From UBA2773 sp964643985 (GTDB lineage Bacteria; Patescibacteriota; Minisyncoccia; Moranbacterales; DUUL01), in contig CAZXUS010000009.1 in the NCBI GenBank assembly GCA_964643985.1, positions 1-43,234 of the forward strand: 43,234 nt of DNA, in the 5' to 3' direction. Below the pieces are notes generated by a model. It worked only from the letters and a program-made list of their open reading frames with translations, was not told the DNA's origin and searched no databases. Shown piece by piece: positions 22,278-29,862 of this stretch (position 1 is the stretch's first letter; each line of letters opens with the position of its first letter). Made by a program: the position numbers and the translations under genes.

Positions 22278-22832
22278 TTATTTTTCTTGCATAAGACCAA
22301 ACAATGCGTCAATAGTAACATTGTCACCCTGTGCGTCATTTCCAGTAGAAGCAGGAAGAGTCCACTCAATTTTTACGCTTGCAATTCCAGTCTCACTTTC
22401 GATAAGACCTAAATTATAAGCTTGAGTAAATTCATCAACTGTTCCATGAAGATTCGTATCATCCCAACCTCCATCGTTCTTAGCATCAAAATATACATGA
22501 AATTCTAAAGCGCCAGCAAGATCACTCCAATTTGATGTTCTATTCATGTCAAAAGTCACTTCACTGTCAATTGAACCAACATTTTTAATATCAATGATCT
22601 GTGAATCAGTGTCGCCAGGGGCTAGATTTGTAATTCCATGTGTATTAGCAAAACCATCATGCCACCATTGTATTGTACTGTCTGGATTAGAATCTATTTT
22701 TAAATCTACAGTCCCAGCGGTAAAGCTGTTTCCAGTAATAGTTTCTTCATCTGAGAAATACGCAAAAGTCGCTCCTCCTGCAATAGCTCCCACGGCCACG
22801 ATGGCCGCCAAACTTTTTAAAATTGTTTTCAT
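22278..22832 (-). CDS. TasA/camelysin-like fibre protein
   Basis: This 184-aa exported protein has the SipW-dependent signal MKTILKSLAAIVAVGAIAGG followed by ATFAYFSDEETITGNSFTAG, very close in pattern to Bacillus TasA/CalY. The domain continues with TVDLKIDSN, NLAPGDTDSQIIDIKNVGS, the SxxT/V strand and ALFGLMQEK at the end. Family members form extracellular fibres or act as camelysin. It has no membrane anchor or sorting signal beyond the leader. It is the first gene of a probable four-gene surface operon (sipW, the lamin-tail protein and the anchored protein follow). Confidence 0.88.
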   Translation of the reverse strand: MKTILKSLAAIVAVGAIAGGATFAYFSDEETITGNSFTAGTVDLKIDSNPDSTIQWWHDGFANTHGITNLAPGDTDSQIIDIKNVGSIDSEVTFDMNRTSNWSDLAGALEFHVYFDAKNDGGWDDTNLHGTVDEFTQAYNLGLIESETGIASVKIEWTLPASTGNDAQGDNVTIDALFGLMQEK

Positions 22833-22948
22833 AATTTTTATTTATTAGTTATTTTTATTAACGAACTGTCTCACGACAATCCCTTTCCATTTTTCAGGTT
22901 TTCGGGAAAATCCCCTTGAGCTACCTGCAAACTCTCGACCTTTGTTGT

Positions 22949-23109
22949 GGGTTTGTCTCTAGTCACGATTTCTTAACGAAATTTAGAAGTTTTGAGATAA
23001 ATTTTTTTAAAATTTTTGAGGTATTAACCGTGGTTAAGCTGAAAAAATTTTTAAAGAATTTAGCCAAAAATAGAAAATTGCAGTAGAAATAGTGACTAGA
23101 AACAAACCC
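22949..23109. mobile_element. MITE copy b (161 bp)
   Basis: Termini GGGTTTGTCTCTAGTCAC and, inverted, GGGTTTGTTTCTAGTCAC; the interior has ACGAAATTTA, TTTTGAGATAAA and the TTAACC...GGTTAA inner pair typical of the family. Exactly the length of copy c. It lies upstream of the fibre operon and may push on its promoter. Confidence 0.8.
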
Positions 23110-23124
23110 TTGTTATTTTCCTTC

Positions 23125-23211
23125 CCCTCCCCCTTTTTTAAAGGGGGACCGAGGGGGTTTTCTCATTCATTTCAAAATTCATTAAATCATTCAGCCTTGA
23201 ATCAAAATTAT
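23125..23211. repeat. CCTCCCCCTTTTT palindrome with 3' flank, copy 5
   Basis: CCCCTCCCCCTTTTTT / AAAGGGGGACCGAGGGGG palindrome plus ~50 bp of flank (TTCATTTCAAAATTCATTAA), duplicated almost exactly at 23279-23363. These are cargo-free relatives of the nested palindromes. Between them and up to 23443 there is only simple ATACT/ATACC sequence. Confidence 0.8.
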
Positions 23212-23278
23212 CCATACAGGGTCAGTCTTAAATTTCTACCATTCCCACAAAAACCTGCCGATAGGCAAACAATCAGTC

Positions 23279-23363
23279 CTCCCCCTTTTTTAAAGGGGGA
23301 CCGAGGGGGTTTTCTCCTTCATTTCAAAATTCATTAAATCATTCAACCTTGAATCAAAATTTA
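23279..23363. repeat. CCTCCCCCTTTTT palindrome with 3' flank, copy 6
   Basis: Near-identical duplicate of 23125-23211, 68 bp downstream in the same orientation. Confidence 0.8.
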
Positions 23364-23443
23364 AAATTCTTTACGCTATACACCAAATACTATATACTCA
23401 ATACTACCTACTAAATACTCATCAATACTAAATACTAAAATAA

Positions 23444-24130
23444 ATGTCACCAAAAAACAAAACCCACACCCTAATTCTATCCGACTTCCATCTCGGCTCA
23501 AAAGTCAGCGATAGTAAAAAAATTATTGCTTTTTTAAAAACGTTTGAATTCAAAAAATTAATTATTTTAGGCGATATTTTCGAAGATCTCAATTTCAAGC
23601 GTCTGAAAACTACCGACTGGGAACTAATCTCTCTCATTGGTCATCGAGCAAAAAAATGTAAGGTAATTTGGGTAGAGGGAAATCACGACAAAGGATTGGC
23701 CAAAATTTTCGCCAGTCTAACCGGAGCTCGAGTTTACAAACTCTACAAATGGAAATACGAAAACAAAAAATTCATGGCCATTCATGGTCATCAATTTGAT
23801 AGTTTTTTAGTAGAAAACGCCCTTATTAGTTTCTTAGCCAATCAAGTCTACAATTTTATTCAACTGATAGACTTCAAAGACAAAAGAATCAGTCGTTCCG
23901 TCAAAAGAAAAAGCAAGGGTTGGTTGCGTCTTTCCGAAAAAGTTGCCGGAAGAGCCCTGCTTTTTGCAAAATTGAACGGAATCGATTGCATTTTTTGTGG
24001 TCACACCCACAAATCCAATCAGGCCAAATCAGGCCAAATCGATTACTATAATTGTGGCTGCTGGACAGACATTCCCGCCACCTATATCACTCTAGATAAA
24101 AAAAGTATTAAAATTCACAAATATTTATAA
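23444..24130 (+). CDS. LpxH-like metallophosphoesterase
   Basis: This 228-aa calcineurin-like phosphoesterase has the full set of metal motifs: LILSDFHLGS (D14, H16), ILGDIFED (D44), EGNHDKG (N80, H81), IHGHQFD (H114, H116) and FCGHTHK (H187, H189). Overall it resembles UDP-2,3-diacylglucosamine pyrophosphatase (LpxH/YbbF type), but CPR cells lack lipid A, so another diphosphate or phosphodiester substrate is likely. It has no signal peptide. No clear Shine-Dalgarno precedes the ATG. It is a single gene with a terminator directly after it. Confidence 0.85.
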   Translation: MSPKNKTHTLILSDFHLGSKVSDSKKIIAFLKTFEFKKLIILGDIFEDLNFKRLKTTDWELISLIGHRAKKCKVIWVEGNHDKGLAKIFASLTGARVYKLYKWKYENKKFMAIHGHQFDSFLVENALISFLANQVYNFIQLIDFKDKRISRSVKRKSKGWLRLSEKVAGRALLFAKLNGIDCIFCGHTHKSNQAKSGQIDYYNCGCWTDIPATYITLDKKSIKIHKYL

Positions 24131-24142
24131 TGCTGATTTCAA

Positions 24143-24182
24143 TAAAAAAATCCCTAGACGTTAATGTCTGAGGATTTTTTTA
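24143..24182 (+). terminator. Terminator of the phosphoesterase gene, bidirectional
   Basis: AAAAAAATCCctaGACgttaatGTCtgaGGATTTTTTT. The long A and T tracts let it serve the convergent lipoprotein gene (24212-24826) as well. Confidence 0.8.
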
Positions 24183-24211
24183 TTAGATTATTTCTAATCA
24201 CACTTTTTAAA

Positions 24212-24826
24212 TTATTTTCTCTCCATCAAGATAAATTCAATGTTGGCCGGTTTTACAAAAAGACTTTCATCCATTGTCCATTCTTCGCAATTCCAAGCAT
24301 AAGTTTTATTATAATCAATCACTCCCAATTCCTGAGCTTTCTCAACTGACATTTTTACTCCTTGCGTAATAATTGAACTCCATTGATAAATCATTTCGCC
24401 ATCATTTAAAAGGTAGACCATATTTTCTCGAGAATTTTCTTCAATTGCTATTTCTTGCTTAAATTTTTCTCCGGCAATATACATAATAATTTCAGCAACC
24501 CCACCCGTCGCATCTTCATCTTCGTTGTCTATATCGGCTTCTTCAATTACTTCCGCTTTTTCAATTCGCCAACTACATTTAAGATTTGCATTTTTACCCA
24601 GCAAATCTTGAATTGATGTTGTTTCAACTTTTAATTCAGAGGAAAGTTTTTCTGTTTGGACTAAATTATCATCATTAACTTTCAAACTAGAATCAACACT
24701 TTCTTGTCGTTCTTTTTTGATTTCTTCTTCGGATTCAGGTGTCATTTCAATTTCATTTTTTAAACATCCCGAAAAAAAACCTACCATCAAAACCAATCCC
24801 ACCAACCCAAATAGTTTAATTTTCAT
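24212..24826 (-). CDS. Lipoprotein paralogous to the 9882 gene
   Basis: This 204-aa lipoprotein has the signal MKIKLFGLVGLVLMVGFFSGC (Cys21, FSGC lipobox) and an acidic mature region. The second half matches the 9882-10571 lipoprotein: LKCSWRIE (Cys near CxIEMEEG), MVYLLNDGEMIYQWSS, TQGVKMSVEKAQE, YAWNCEEWTMDESLFVKP and NIEFILMER. The two conserved Cys in mature form are shared. It lacks the Met-rich tracts of the paralogue. Function unknown; anchored outside the membrane. Confidence 0.8.
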   Translation of the reverse strand: MKIKLFGLVGLVLMVGFFSGCLKNEIEMTPESEEEIKKERQESVDSSLKVNDDNLVQTEKLSSELKVETTSIQDLLGKNANLKCSWRIEKAEVIEEADIDNEDEDATGGVAEIIMYIAGEKFKQEIAIEENSRENMVYLLNDGEMIYQWSSIITQGVKMSVEKAQELGVIDYNKTYAWNCEEWTMDESLFVKPANIEFILMERK

Positions 24827-24884
24827 TGATTTTTTTAATTGTTTACCTTAATAATAGCTTTTCTAAAAAAATATGCAAATGAAA

Positions 24885-24915
24885 AAAGGCATTGTTTGTT
24901 TCAAACAACGCCTTT
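24885..24915 (-). terminator. Terminator of the ATP-grasp-like gene
   Basis: Minus strand AAAGGCGTTGTTTG-AAA-CAAACAATGCCTTTTTT, nearly perfect. Confidence 0.85.
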
Positions 24916-24920
24916 ATTTT

Positions 24921-26096
24921 TTATTTTCCAACCCAAGAACAAACACCCATAACCGCTTTCACTCCTCCGTGAGTTAGTTCGTCCGGCGTAGCCGTATACA
25001 AACAATCTAAAGGAGTCCCATCGTTTTTATAAAAAACAACATAACGAACATACAAGTCTTCTTCTCGAACCTCGCCTTCAGAACCAAAAAATTGAAAAGG
25101 TTGTTCTTGTTGTTCAATTTTTTTTTGCAAGATTACTCCGAAATTACTTGACTGACACCTTTCAAGATGTTTCGATAAACTGACCACTCCTTTCATAGCG
25201 TTGCTATTGACATCTTTGACTAACCAGTCTTCTTCTGAAAAATTAGTCAGGTCAGTTCTTCTTGAAACAAAATGGGCTTCTGGAAGATACTCCTTTAGAC
25301 TCTTTACATTGCAACCATTTTCAGTTAATAGTTCTTCAGTCTCCGAGTTCCAAGCCAAGGGCAAAATGTTTTTACTTCCCAAACTGTCTTTCGGCGGAAC
25401 CAAAACCTTCAAATCCCCTGCCAGCATCATCTCGACCAGCTCTGCTTGAAATCCATTTTCTAATCGCTCATGAATATCAAGGACCGTCTTACCTTTAAAA
25501 TCGACAGGTCGAACATCTCTTTCTCGATGAAAATCCAAAGTTTCGATAATCTCTGAAACCGCTTTCCACTCTCCTTCATGAAAACGATCTCTGAAAGGCA
25601 CTATAACTGACAAAGGCTTGTGATTTAAAACTTCGGTGGTTCCAACAAACTGCTGGTTTTGATTCTCCAAAAAAGATTCCAGTTTTTGTAAAATCACTCC
25701 GTAGCCCAGCCCGTGAGTATTAACCGAGTCAATTTCAACAATATAAAATCTCCCGTCCTTCCCCTTAACTAAATCAACTTTGAGAGTTTCAGGAAAACTT
25801 CCATTAACAGCTCGCTGATGTCTTCTTCTGTTTTTAGGAATTCCAATCTGAGCAGTTCTCCGAAAAAAAGCCATCCCTCCGCTATTAATGTTTTTAGCGA
25901 CCGCTTTTTGCATTAAACAATCACTGGCCTTAATAAGGCTAGCAATTTCAATCCCAATTTCAGAAATACTTTCAACTTCAGAATCATTGATTGAATGATT
26001 AGAAGCCGGCAGAAAAAATCTTCTCCTGGGATCATTCCATAAACCAATTTCTTCCAAAAAATTCACCATCGCGTCTCTTCTTGTTGCTGTTTCCAT
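24921..26096 (-). CDS. ATP-grasp-like protein (391 aa)
   Basis: Soluble protein whose second quarter has KVDLVKGKDGRFYIVEIDSVNTHGLGYGVIL, resembling the metal-binding E-x-N/D stretch of circularly permuted or DUF-type ATP-grasp ligases. The C-terminal part has WLVKDVNSNAMKGVVSL (candidate nucleotide-binding Lys), FGVILQKKIEQQEQPF, EEDLYVRYVVFYKNDG and GGVKAVMGVCSWVG, again like ATP-grasp ends. No close named family comes to mind and catalytic residues are not certain. GGAGG lies 5 nt before the ATG. It follows the HAD-like gene by 16 nt, so the two form an operon. Confidence 0.65.
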   Translation of the reverse strand: METATRRDAMVNFLEEIGLWNDPRRRFFLPASNHSINDSEVESISEIGIEIASLIKASDCLMQKAVAKNINSGGMAFFRRTAQIGIPKNRRRHQRAVNGSFPETLKVDLVKGKDGRFYIVEIDSVNTHGLGYGVILQKLESFLENQNQQFVGTTEVLNHKPLSVIVPFRDRFHEGEWKAVSEIIETLDFHRERDVRPVDFKGKTVLDIHERLENGFQAELVEMMLAGDLKVLVPPKDSLGSKNILPLAWNSETEELLTENGCNVKSLKEYLPEAHFVSRRTDLTNFSEEDWLVKDVNSNAMKGVVSLSKHLERCQSSNFGVILQKKIEQQEQPFQFFGSEGEVREEDLYVRYVVFYKNDGTPLDCLYTATPDELTHGGVKAVMGVCSWVGK

Positions 26097-26112
26097 CGTT
26101 CCTCCTTGTTTT

Positions 26113-26562
26113 TTACAAACTAAGTTTTAAAAGTTCTTTTAAACCATATATACAAAAATTTGGTTTCTCTTTTTTGATTTCTGGTTCTTCTGTCGAATAT
26201 TTTCCCTTTTTGAGCCAAACAGTTTTGAATCCAGTCTGGTTCCCCAATCTAATTTCACTTTTAATTCTGTCACCTACTACCAGAATATCTTCTTTTGCTA
26301 AATTAAATTGATTAAAAATTTTAATCAGATCTTCTTGCTTTTTCTTGTCAACTAAAACAATTTGATTAAAATATTTTTTTAAATTTAATTTTTCTAAATT
26401 TTTTTCTCGGTTAGCATCTCCTTCTCGACTAGTGTATAAAATTAGAATATTTTTAGTTTTTAATTTTTCTAGAACCAAAACAGCATCTTCCAAAAATTCT
26501 AGTTTTTCCGGATCATAAACGGTTCTTAAAAAATCAAAGATTATTATTTTGTTAGCAATCAT
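26113..26562 (-). CDS. HAD-like hydrolase (149 aa)
   Basis: Compact HAD-fold protein: motif I IIIFDFLRTVYD, motif II ILILYTSREG, motif III LVDKKKQEDL (Lys), motif IV ILVVGDRIKSEIRLG followed by GFKTVWLKKG. The nucleophile Asp (FDF) is present, but the +2 acid of DxD is replaced by Leu (D-F-L-R-T), as in subfamilies that use other chemistry, so plain phosphatase activity is uncertain. No cap domain is visible. It is first in an operon with the ATP-grasp-like gene. Confidence 0.8.
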   Translation of the reverse strand: MIANKIIIFDFLRTVYDPEKLEFLEDAVLVLEKLKTKNILILYTSREGDANREKNLEKLNLKKYFNQIVLVDKKKQEDLIKIFNQFNLAKEDILVVGDRIKSEIRLGNQTGFKTVWLKKGKYSTEEPEIKKEKPNFCIYGLKELLKLSL

Positions 26563-26578
26563 CTTAAGTTTGTTAAAT

Positions 26579-26613
26579 AAAAAAATCGACCTTCACTAGA
26601 GGGCCGATTTTTG
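26579..26613 (-). terminator. Terminator of micro-unit 1
   Basis: Minus strand AAAAATCGGCCctctagtgaaGGtCGATTTTTTT, just before the HAD gene. Confidence 0.75.
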
Positions 26614-26631
26614 TAGTAAATATCAATCAAA

Positions 26632-26709
26632 TCAATTCACAACAAAAACCGGCTTTCTAAATAAGAAATACCAAAAATAGAAATATAGATTTTTAAAATA
26701 ATTATTCAT
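26632..26709 (-). CDS. Micro-ORF 1 (25 aa, aromatic-rich)
   Basis: ATG frame of 25 codons with TGA stop, too short for usual gene finders: MNNYFKNLYFYFWYF then LFRKPVFVVN. It is related to micro-ORF 2 (shared F-FWYF-FRK core) and likewise followed by a terminator. No convincing promoter of its own was found. Ten of 25 residues are aromatic; it could be a membrane-active micropeptide. It may be a chance frame in a small RNA. Confidence 0.35.
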   Translation of the reverse strand: MNNYFKNLYFYFWYFLFRKPVFVVN

Positions 26710-26740
26710 AAATTTCAGTAAAAATTTAGATTTTAAAAAC

Positions 26741-26764
26741 AAAAAAACTGGCTTATTCGCCAGT
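26741..26764 (-). terminator. Terminator of micro-unit 2
   Basis: Minus strand ACTGGCGAATAAGCCAGT followed by TTTTTTTG. Confidence 0.8.
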
Positions 26765-26787
26765 CATTGCTTCTTTGTTGAATTTTT

Positions 26788-26880
26788 TTATCTATTTGAT
26801 CCAACATCACAAAGACTGGCCTTTCTAAAGAAATACCAGAAACTAAAAAATAGATTAAAACTTTGTGATAAATTTTTCAT
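26788..26880 (-). CDS. Micro-ORF 2 (30 aa)
   Basis: ATG frame of 30 codons ending TAA: MKNLSQSFNLFFSFWYFF, then RKASLCDVGSNR. Its promoter TTGACA (26912-26917), 16 nt, TAAACT (26890-26895) places transcription only a few nt before the ATG, so the message would be essentially leaderless. A strong terminator follows (26741-26764). It shares the FWYF(L)FRK core with micro-ORF 1, and the sequence between -10 and ATG with micro-ORF 3. Function unknown. Confidence 0.45.
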   Translation of the reverse strand: MKNLSQSFNLFFSFWYFFRKASLCDVGSNR

Positions 26881-26889
26881 AATAAAACT

Positions 26890-26917
26890 AGTTTAACAGC
26901 TTTTTGTTTTTTGTCAA
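26890..26917 (-). promoter_or_regulatory. Promoter of micro-unit 2
   Basis: TTGACA, 16-nt spacer, TAAACT; 9 nt (AGTTTTATT) from the -10 box to the ATG. Confidence 0.6.
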
Positions 26918-26981
26918 AATTTGAAGGGATTGACTCGATAAGCCAATCCCTTTTAAAAAATTTAATTGCGAAAATTGATTT

Positions 26982-27143
26982 TCACCTACTGACCACAGAG
27001 GTAATCCCTACGCAATCTAAACCGTCCTTAGAAGAAAAAGGTTTTTTTTCTTTTCTCTCCAAGTCAGACTTTTTGTTTGCTCTTCTAAGATTTTTCCCTA
27101 AAGACTTTCCACTCTTTCTTATTTCTTTCTGAACTTTCGCCAT
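26982..27143 (-). CDS. Basic small protein (53 aa)
   Basis: MAKVQKEIRKSGKSLGKNLR followed by RANKKSDLERKEKKPFSSKD and a short Cys-containing tail (GLDCVGITSVVSR). It is highly basic (about 15 Lys/Arg) and likely unstructured or helical, perhaps nucleic-acid or ribosome binding, but no family is recognised. The start is chosen at the ATG with AAGGAG 8 nt upstream. A longer frame beginning at 27206 would start inside the terminator hairpin at 27203-27231 and is rejected. Confidence 0.55.
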   Translation of the reverse strand: MAKVQKEIRKSGKSLGKNLRRANKKSDLERKEKKPFSSKDGLDCVGITSVVSR

Positions 27144-27202
27144 CCCATTTCTCCTTTTTGAGGTTTTGATTTCAAGATTTTTCTTAAAACCATTATTAAA
27201 AA

Positions 27203-27231
27203 ACAAAAAAACCGATCGGCCGATCGGTTTT
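27203..27231 (-). terminator. Terminator of micro-unit 3
   Basis: Perfect palindrome ACCGATCGGCCGATCGGT with seven T on the minus strand. Confidence 0.85.
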
Positions 27232-27247
27232 CATTTCTGGGAATTTT

Positions 27248-27346
27248 TTAACTTGAAAATTCACATAAATCAAAATCGATCCTTTTTCCCGGGACCAGCA
27301 ACAATCGAGTAATCCAATTGATTTTGATTTGATTTATAATTTTCAT
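27248..27346 (-). CDS. Micro-ORF 3 (32 aa)
   Basis: ATG frame of 32 codons ending TAA: MKIINQIKINWITRLLLVPG, then KRIDFDLCEFSS. A near-consensus promoter (TTGACA, 17 nt, TAGAAT) stands 9 nt before the ATG and a perfect terminator follows, so this is a free-standing ~150-nt transcription unit. The peptide differs from micro-ORFs 1 and 2, but the promoter-to-ATG sequence (A-TTTTATT-ATGAAAA) matches micro-ORF 2. It may be a leaderless peptide gene or a small RNA. Confidence 0.45.
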   Translation of the reverse strand: MKIINQIKINWITRLLLVPGKRIDFDLCEFSS

Positions 27347-27355
27347 AATAAAATT

Positions 27356-27384
27356 ATTCTAGTCTATTTTTATTTAAGTGTCAA
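27356..27384 (-). promoter_or_regulatory. Promoter of micro-unit 3
   Basis: TTGACA (27379-27384), 17-nt spacer, TAGAAT (27356-27361). Confidence 0.7.
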
Positions 27385-27454
27385 AATTGTCTCAATTAAC
27401 AATGAATAATTAGTAATCTTACTTTTTATCGGTATTGTCCTTTCCCTCTTTAAT

Positions 27455-27811
27455 TCACCCGGTTGTTTTCAAAATAGAAAAAGTTAACCTGGAAATCTCA
27501 TCACAATCTACCGCTAAAGACTCAAAAGATTTTTTATTTAAGTAATCTGTTTCAAACAACAATTTCAACCAATAGTTAGTTTCTCGAGATTCTTTATAGG
27601 CGATAGAAATTTTTGATGAAAAATCTGATTTAGAGATAGCCCCATTGGCCTCCTCTATATTAGCACCAATCGAAGTTCCACTTCGTAAAATCTGTTTGGC
27701 TAAAACAAATTCTTTTTTCTTTTTGCAAAGAAACTTATATAAATTAACAATTCTAATTGCAAAAGAAAAAGACTTGTCCAACAAAATATTATCGCCATCT
27801 CTACCAACCAT
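27455..27811 (-). CDS. Four-helix bundle protein (IVS/Avd-like)
   Basis: This 118-aa helical protein has the family hallmark ILRSGTSIGANIEEANGA, followed by SKSDFSSKISIAYKESRETN and YWLKLLFETDYL. The family (TIGR02436) is encoded in 23S rRNA intervening sequences and is homologous to the Avd accessory protein of diversity-generating retroelements; many free-standing copies occur in CPR. It forms pentameric bundles and may bind nucleic acid. Here it stands alone, 22 kb from the RT gene and outside the rRNA gene. No Shine-Dalgarno is visible. Confidence 0.85.
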   Translation of the reverse strand: MVGRDGDNILLDKSFSFAIRIVNLYKFLCKKKKEFVLAKQILRSGTSIGANIEEANGAISKSDFSSKISIAYKESRETNYWLKLLFETDYLNKKSFESLAVDCDEISRLTFSILKTTG

Positions 27812-27865
27812 TCTTAACTATAAATTACTTATTGTTTATTACTAACTACTAATTGTTAATTGCTA

Positions 27866-29749
27866 TCACCAGCTTCCTCCGCCTCCTCCGCCTCCTCCGC
27901 CGCCAGAAGATCCACCACCGCCAGATGATGATGAAGATGGAGAAACTGAAGCCGCCCGAGCAGCTGAAGCAAATCCGCTATCAATAGAACTGGCAAATAA
28001 AATCGGACTAAAAGAATTTATCGAACTAGAATGATACCAACTTGGTTGTTGTTTCGCTATTCCTTCAAAAGCTTTAGCCCATTTTTTAACATTTCCGAAC
28101 ACCATGGCATAGGGCAAATTTTTTTCAAAAATATTTTCTTGAGCATTAAACTCAGCTCGATGTTTTTCAGCTATATCAATGTAGTGTTTATATCCCTTGG
28201 CTCGCCAAAAAACCTCAGCTCCTTTGGGTGTTTTTTTAGACATAAAAACTCCGAAACCAAACATAATCGGCACTGACAAAATAATGCCCAAAACCAAATC
28301 CAGCCTATCAAAAATTCCTCCAAAAATGAACATTCCGAATCCAACTAAAATTGCTACAATAATATATAAAGCTTTTTTATTGTAAAAGGATTTTTCAAAA
28401 TATTTCTCAGTGTCAAATCGCTTTTTTATTTTTCCGCTAGCAACACTTATGTTTTTATAAAAACTATTTTTCTTGTCCGACAATTTTATTTTTCCTAATT
28501 TTTTAGAACCAAATAATCCCTTTAACAATTCTTTCTCATGCCCAGTCAAATCGCTTGCCGTTCCCCAATCTTTTTTATTTTCCAATTCGTAATCAAAACT
28601 AGCTTTCTTTTTGCCAAAACTCTTAACTACTCTCCAGGCAAAAATCAAAAATATTGGCGTTATCATCAAAGCACTAATCCAATCAAAGTGTTGAGCAGCA
28701 TAAAAAGTAGCAAAAACGCTCAATACGATCACCAGAAAAAAAATCCTAGAAATAACTCCAGCCGCTTTCGTCACTTTGCTCTCAGTTTTTTTAATTTCAT
28801 AAATATCTAAATAACCTTTAACCGCCAAATTAATAATATCAGCCGTGACGAACTTGGTTGAATACTTTTCTTTCATTAAATAGCCTACTTCCCCTGGCGT
28901 TAAATTATCTGGAGCTTCGTAATGAGCAATAATAGTTTTATTCAAATCAATTTCTCTTCCTTTGACTCTCCACAGAGAAAACATTCCAATAAAAACAATT
29001 ATTGGTAAACTGAATCCCCAATTATCAGCTAAGAACAATAAGAAGTATTGCCATCGAGTTGGCTCCTGTACTGCTCCTTTGGGAAGCCAAACAGCCACCG
29101 TCAAACCTTCGTATCTCTGCAAAACCCTAGTCGCATCAAATACGACTTCCCCGGAAGATTTTTCATTCACCAAACAATCTTTATCCTTAGAACCAAACCT
29201 TCCCGTAAAACAAACTCCACTCCCTGAAATGAAATCCACTCCATCTTTAAATCGAACCACACTAGAAGCATTATAGATTTCAGTCGGCCAACCAGTTCCG
29301 ATTGGATTCCAAAATATTTCATCGTGATCTTCAAAATAGCGCATTCCTTTTTCAATTTCATAGTCAATCACATAGCGTTGCTCACCAATTATTTCTAAAT
29401 TTGGATCACCTATTTTCAAAATTTTGTCCCCTCCTGAACTACTAACTTGATATTCAATTTTATTTCCCTGACCATCTTCAACTGCCAAAACTTCCAATTT
29501 CATATTATATTCAAAACCTCGGTCGTCTTTATACTCAACCGGAACGTTTCGAAAAACTCCATGCCGTTTCTCAGAAAAATAGACGTCAATGACTTCTTTG
29601 ACTTCCAAGGTAGCATTTTTTTTGACCAAAATATCCACTTCAAAATTAGTAATTGTGAAAGCCCCTCGATTTTCAATCGCCTTAGTTTTTTGGACCAATC
29701 CACTTAAACCGACAACCAGAAACATTACCAATAAAAGTTTCCTGAACAT
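27866..29749 (-). CDS. DUF2207 family membrane protein
   Basis: This 627-aa protein has a signal peptide (MFRKLLLVMFLVVGLSGLVQK) and the extracytoplasmic DUF2207 domain (about 28-235). The domain is marked by FTITNFEVDILVKKNATLEVKE, HGVFRNVPVEY, IDYEIEKGMRYFEDHDEIFWNPIGTGWP and EGLTVAVWLPKG. A span follows (WGFSLPIIVFIGMFSLW), then a cytoplasmic segment with LTPGEVGYLMKEKYSTKFVTADI, further paired spans, and a Ser/Gly tail ending in ten Gly, then SW. The polyglycine tail is typical of this family. Role unknown, envelope-related; widespread in CPR and Firmicutes. Confidence 0.88.
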   Translation of the reverse strand: MFRKLLLVMFLVVGLSGLVQKTKAIENRGAFTITNFEVDILVKKNATLEVKEVIDVYFSEKRHGVFRNVPVEYKDDRGFEYNMKLEVLAVEDGQGNKIEYQVSSSGGDKILKIGDPNLEIIGEQRYVIDYEIEKGMRYFEDHDEIFWNPIGTGWPTEIYNASSVVRFKDGVDFISGSGVCFTGRFGSKDKDCLVNEKSSGEVVFDATRVLQRYEGLTVAVWLPKGAVQEPTRWQYFLLFLADNWGFSLPIIVFIGMFSLWRVKGREIDLNKTIIAHYEAPDNLTPGEVGYLMKEKYSTKFVTADIINLAVKGYLDIYEIKKTESKVTKAAGVISRIFFLVIVLSVFATFYAAQHFDWISALMITPIFLIFAWRVVKSFGKKKASFDYELENKKDWGTASDLTGHEKELLKGLFGSKKLGKIKLSDKKNSFYKNISVASGKIKKRFDTEKYFEKSFYNKKALYIIVAILVGFGMFIFGGIFDRLDLVLGIILSVPIMFGFGVFMSKKTPKGAEVFWRAKGYKHYIDIAEKHRAEFNAQENIFEKNLPYAMVFGNVKKWAKAFEGIAKQQPSWYHSSSINSFSPILFASSIDSGFASAARAASVSPSSSSSGGGGSSGGGGGGGGGGSW

Positions 29750-29841
29750 TTTTTTATTTTTATTAAATTATCTGTTTTTATCTTTATTTTATTCTACCTT
29801 TTTAAAAAATTTAATTCAAATTTAAAATTAAAATAAAAACT

Positions 29842-29862
29842 CAACGTTTTCGTTGAGCTGGG
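29842..29862 (-). terminator. Terminator-like hairpin
   Basis: Minus strand CTCAACG-AAAA-CGTTGAG followed by TTTTTATTTT. It may end the 30041-30244 transcript if read-through passes the hairpin at 29983-30025, or a short unit in 29870-29980 where I see no convincing gene. Confidence 0.6.
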
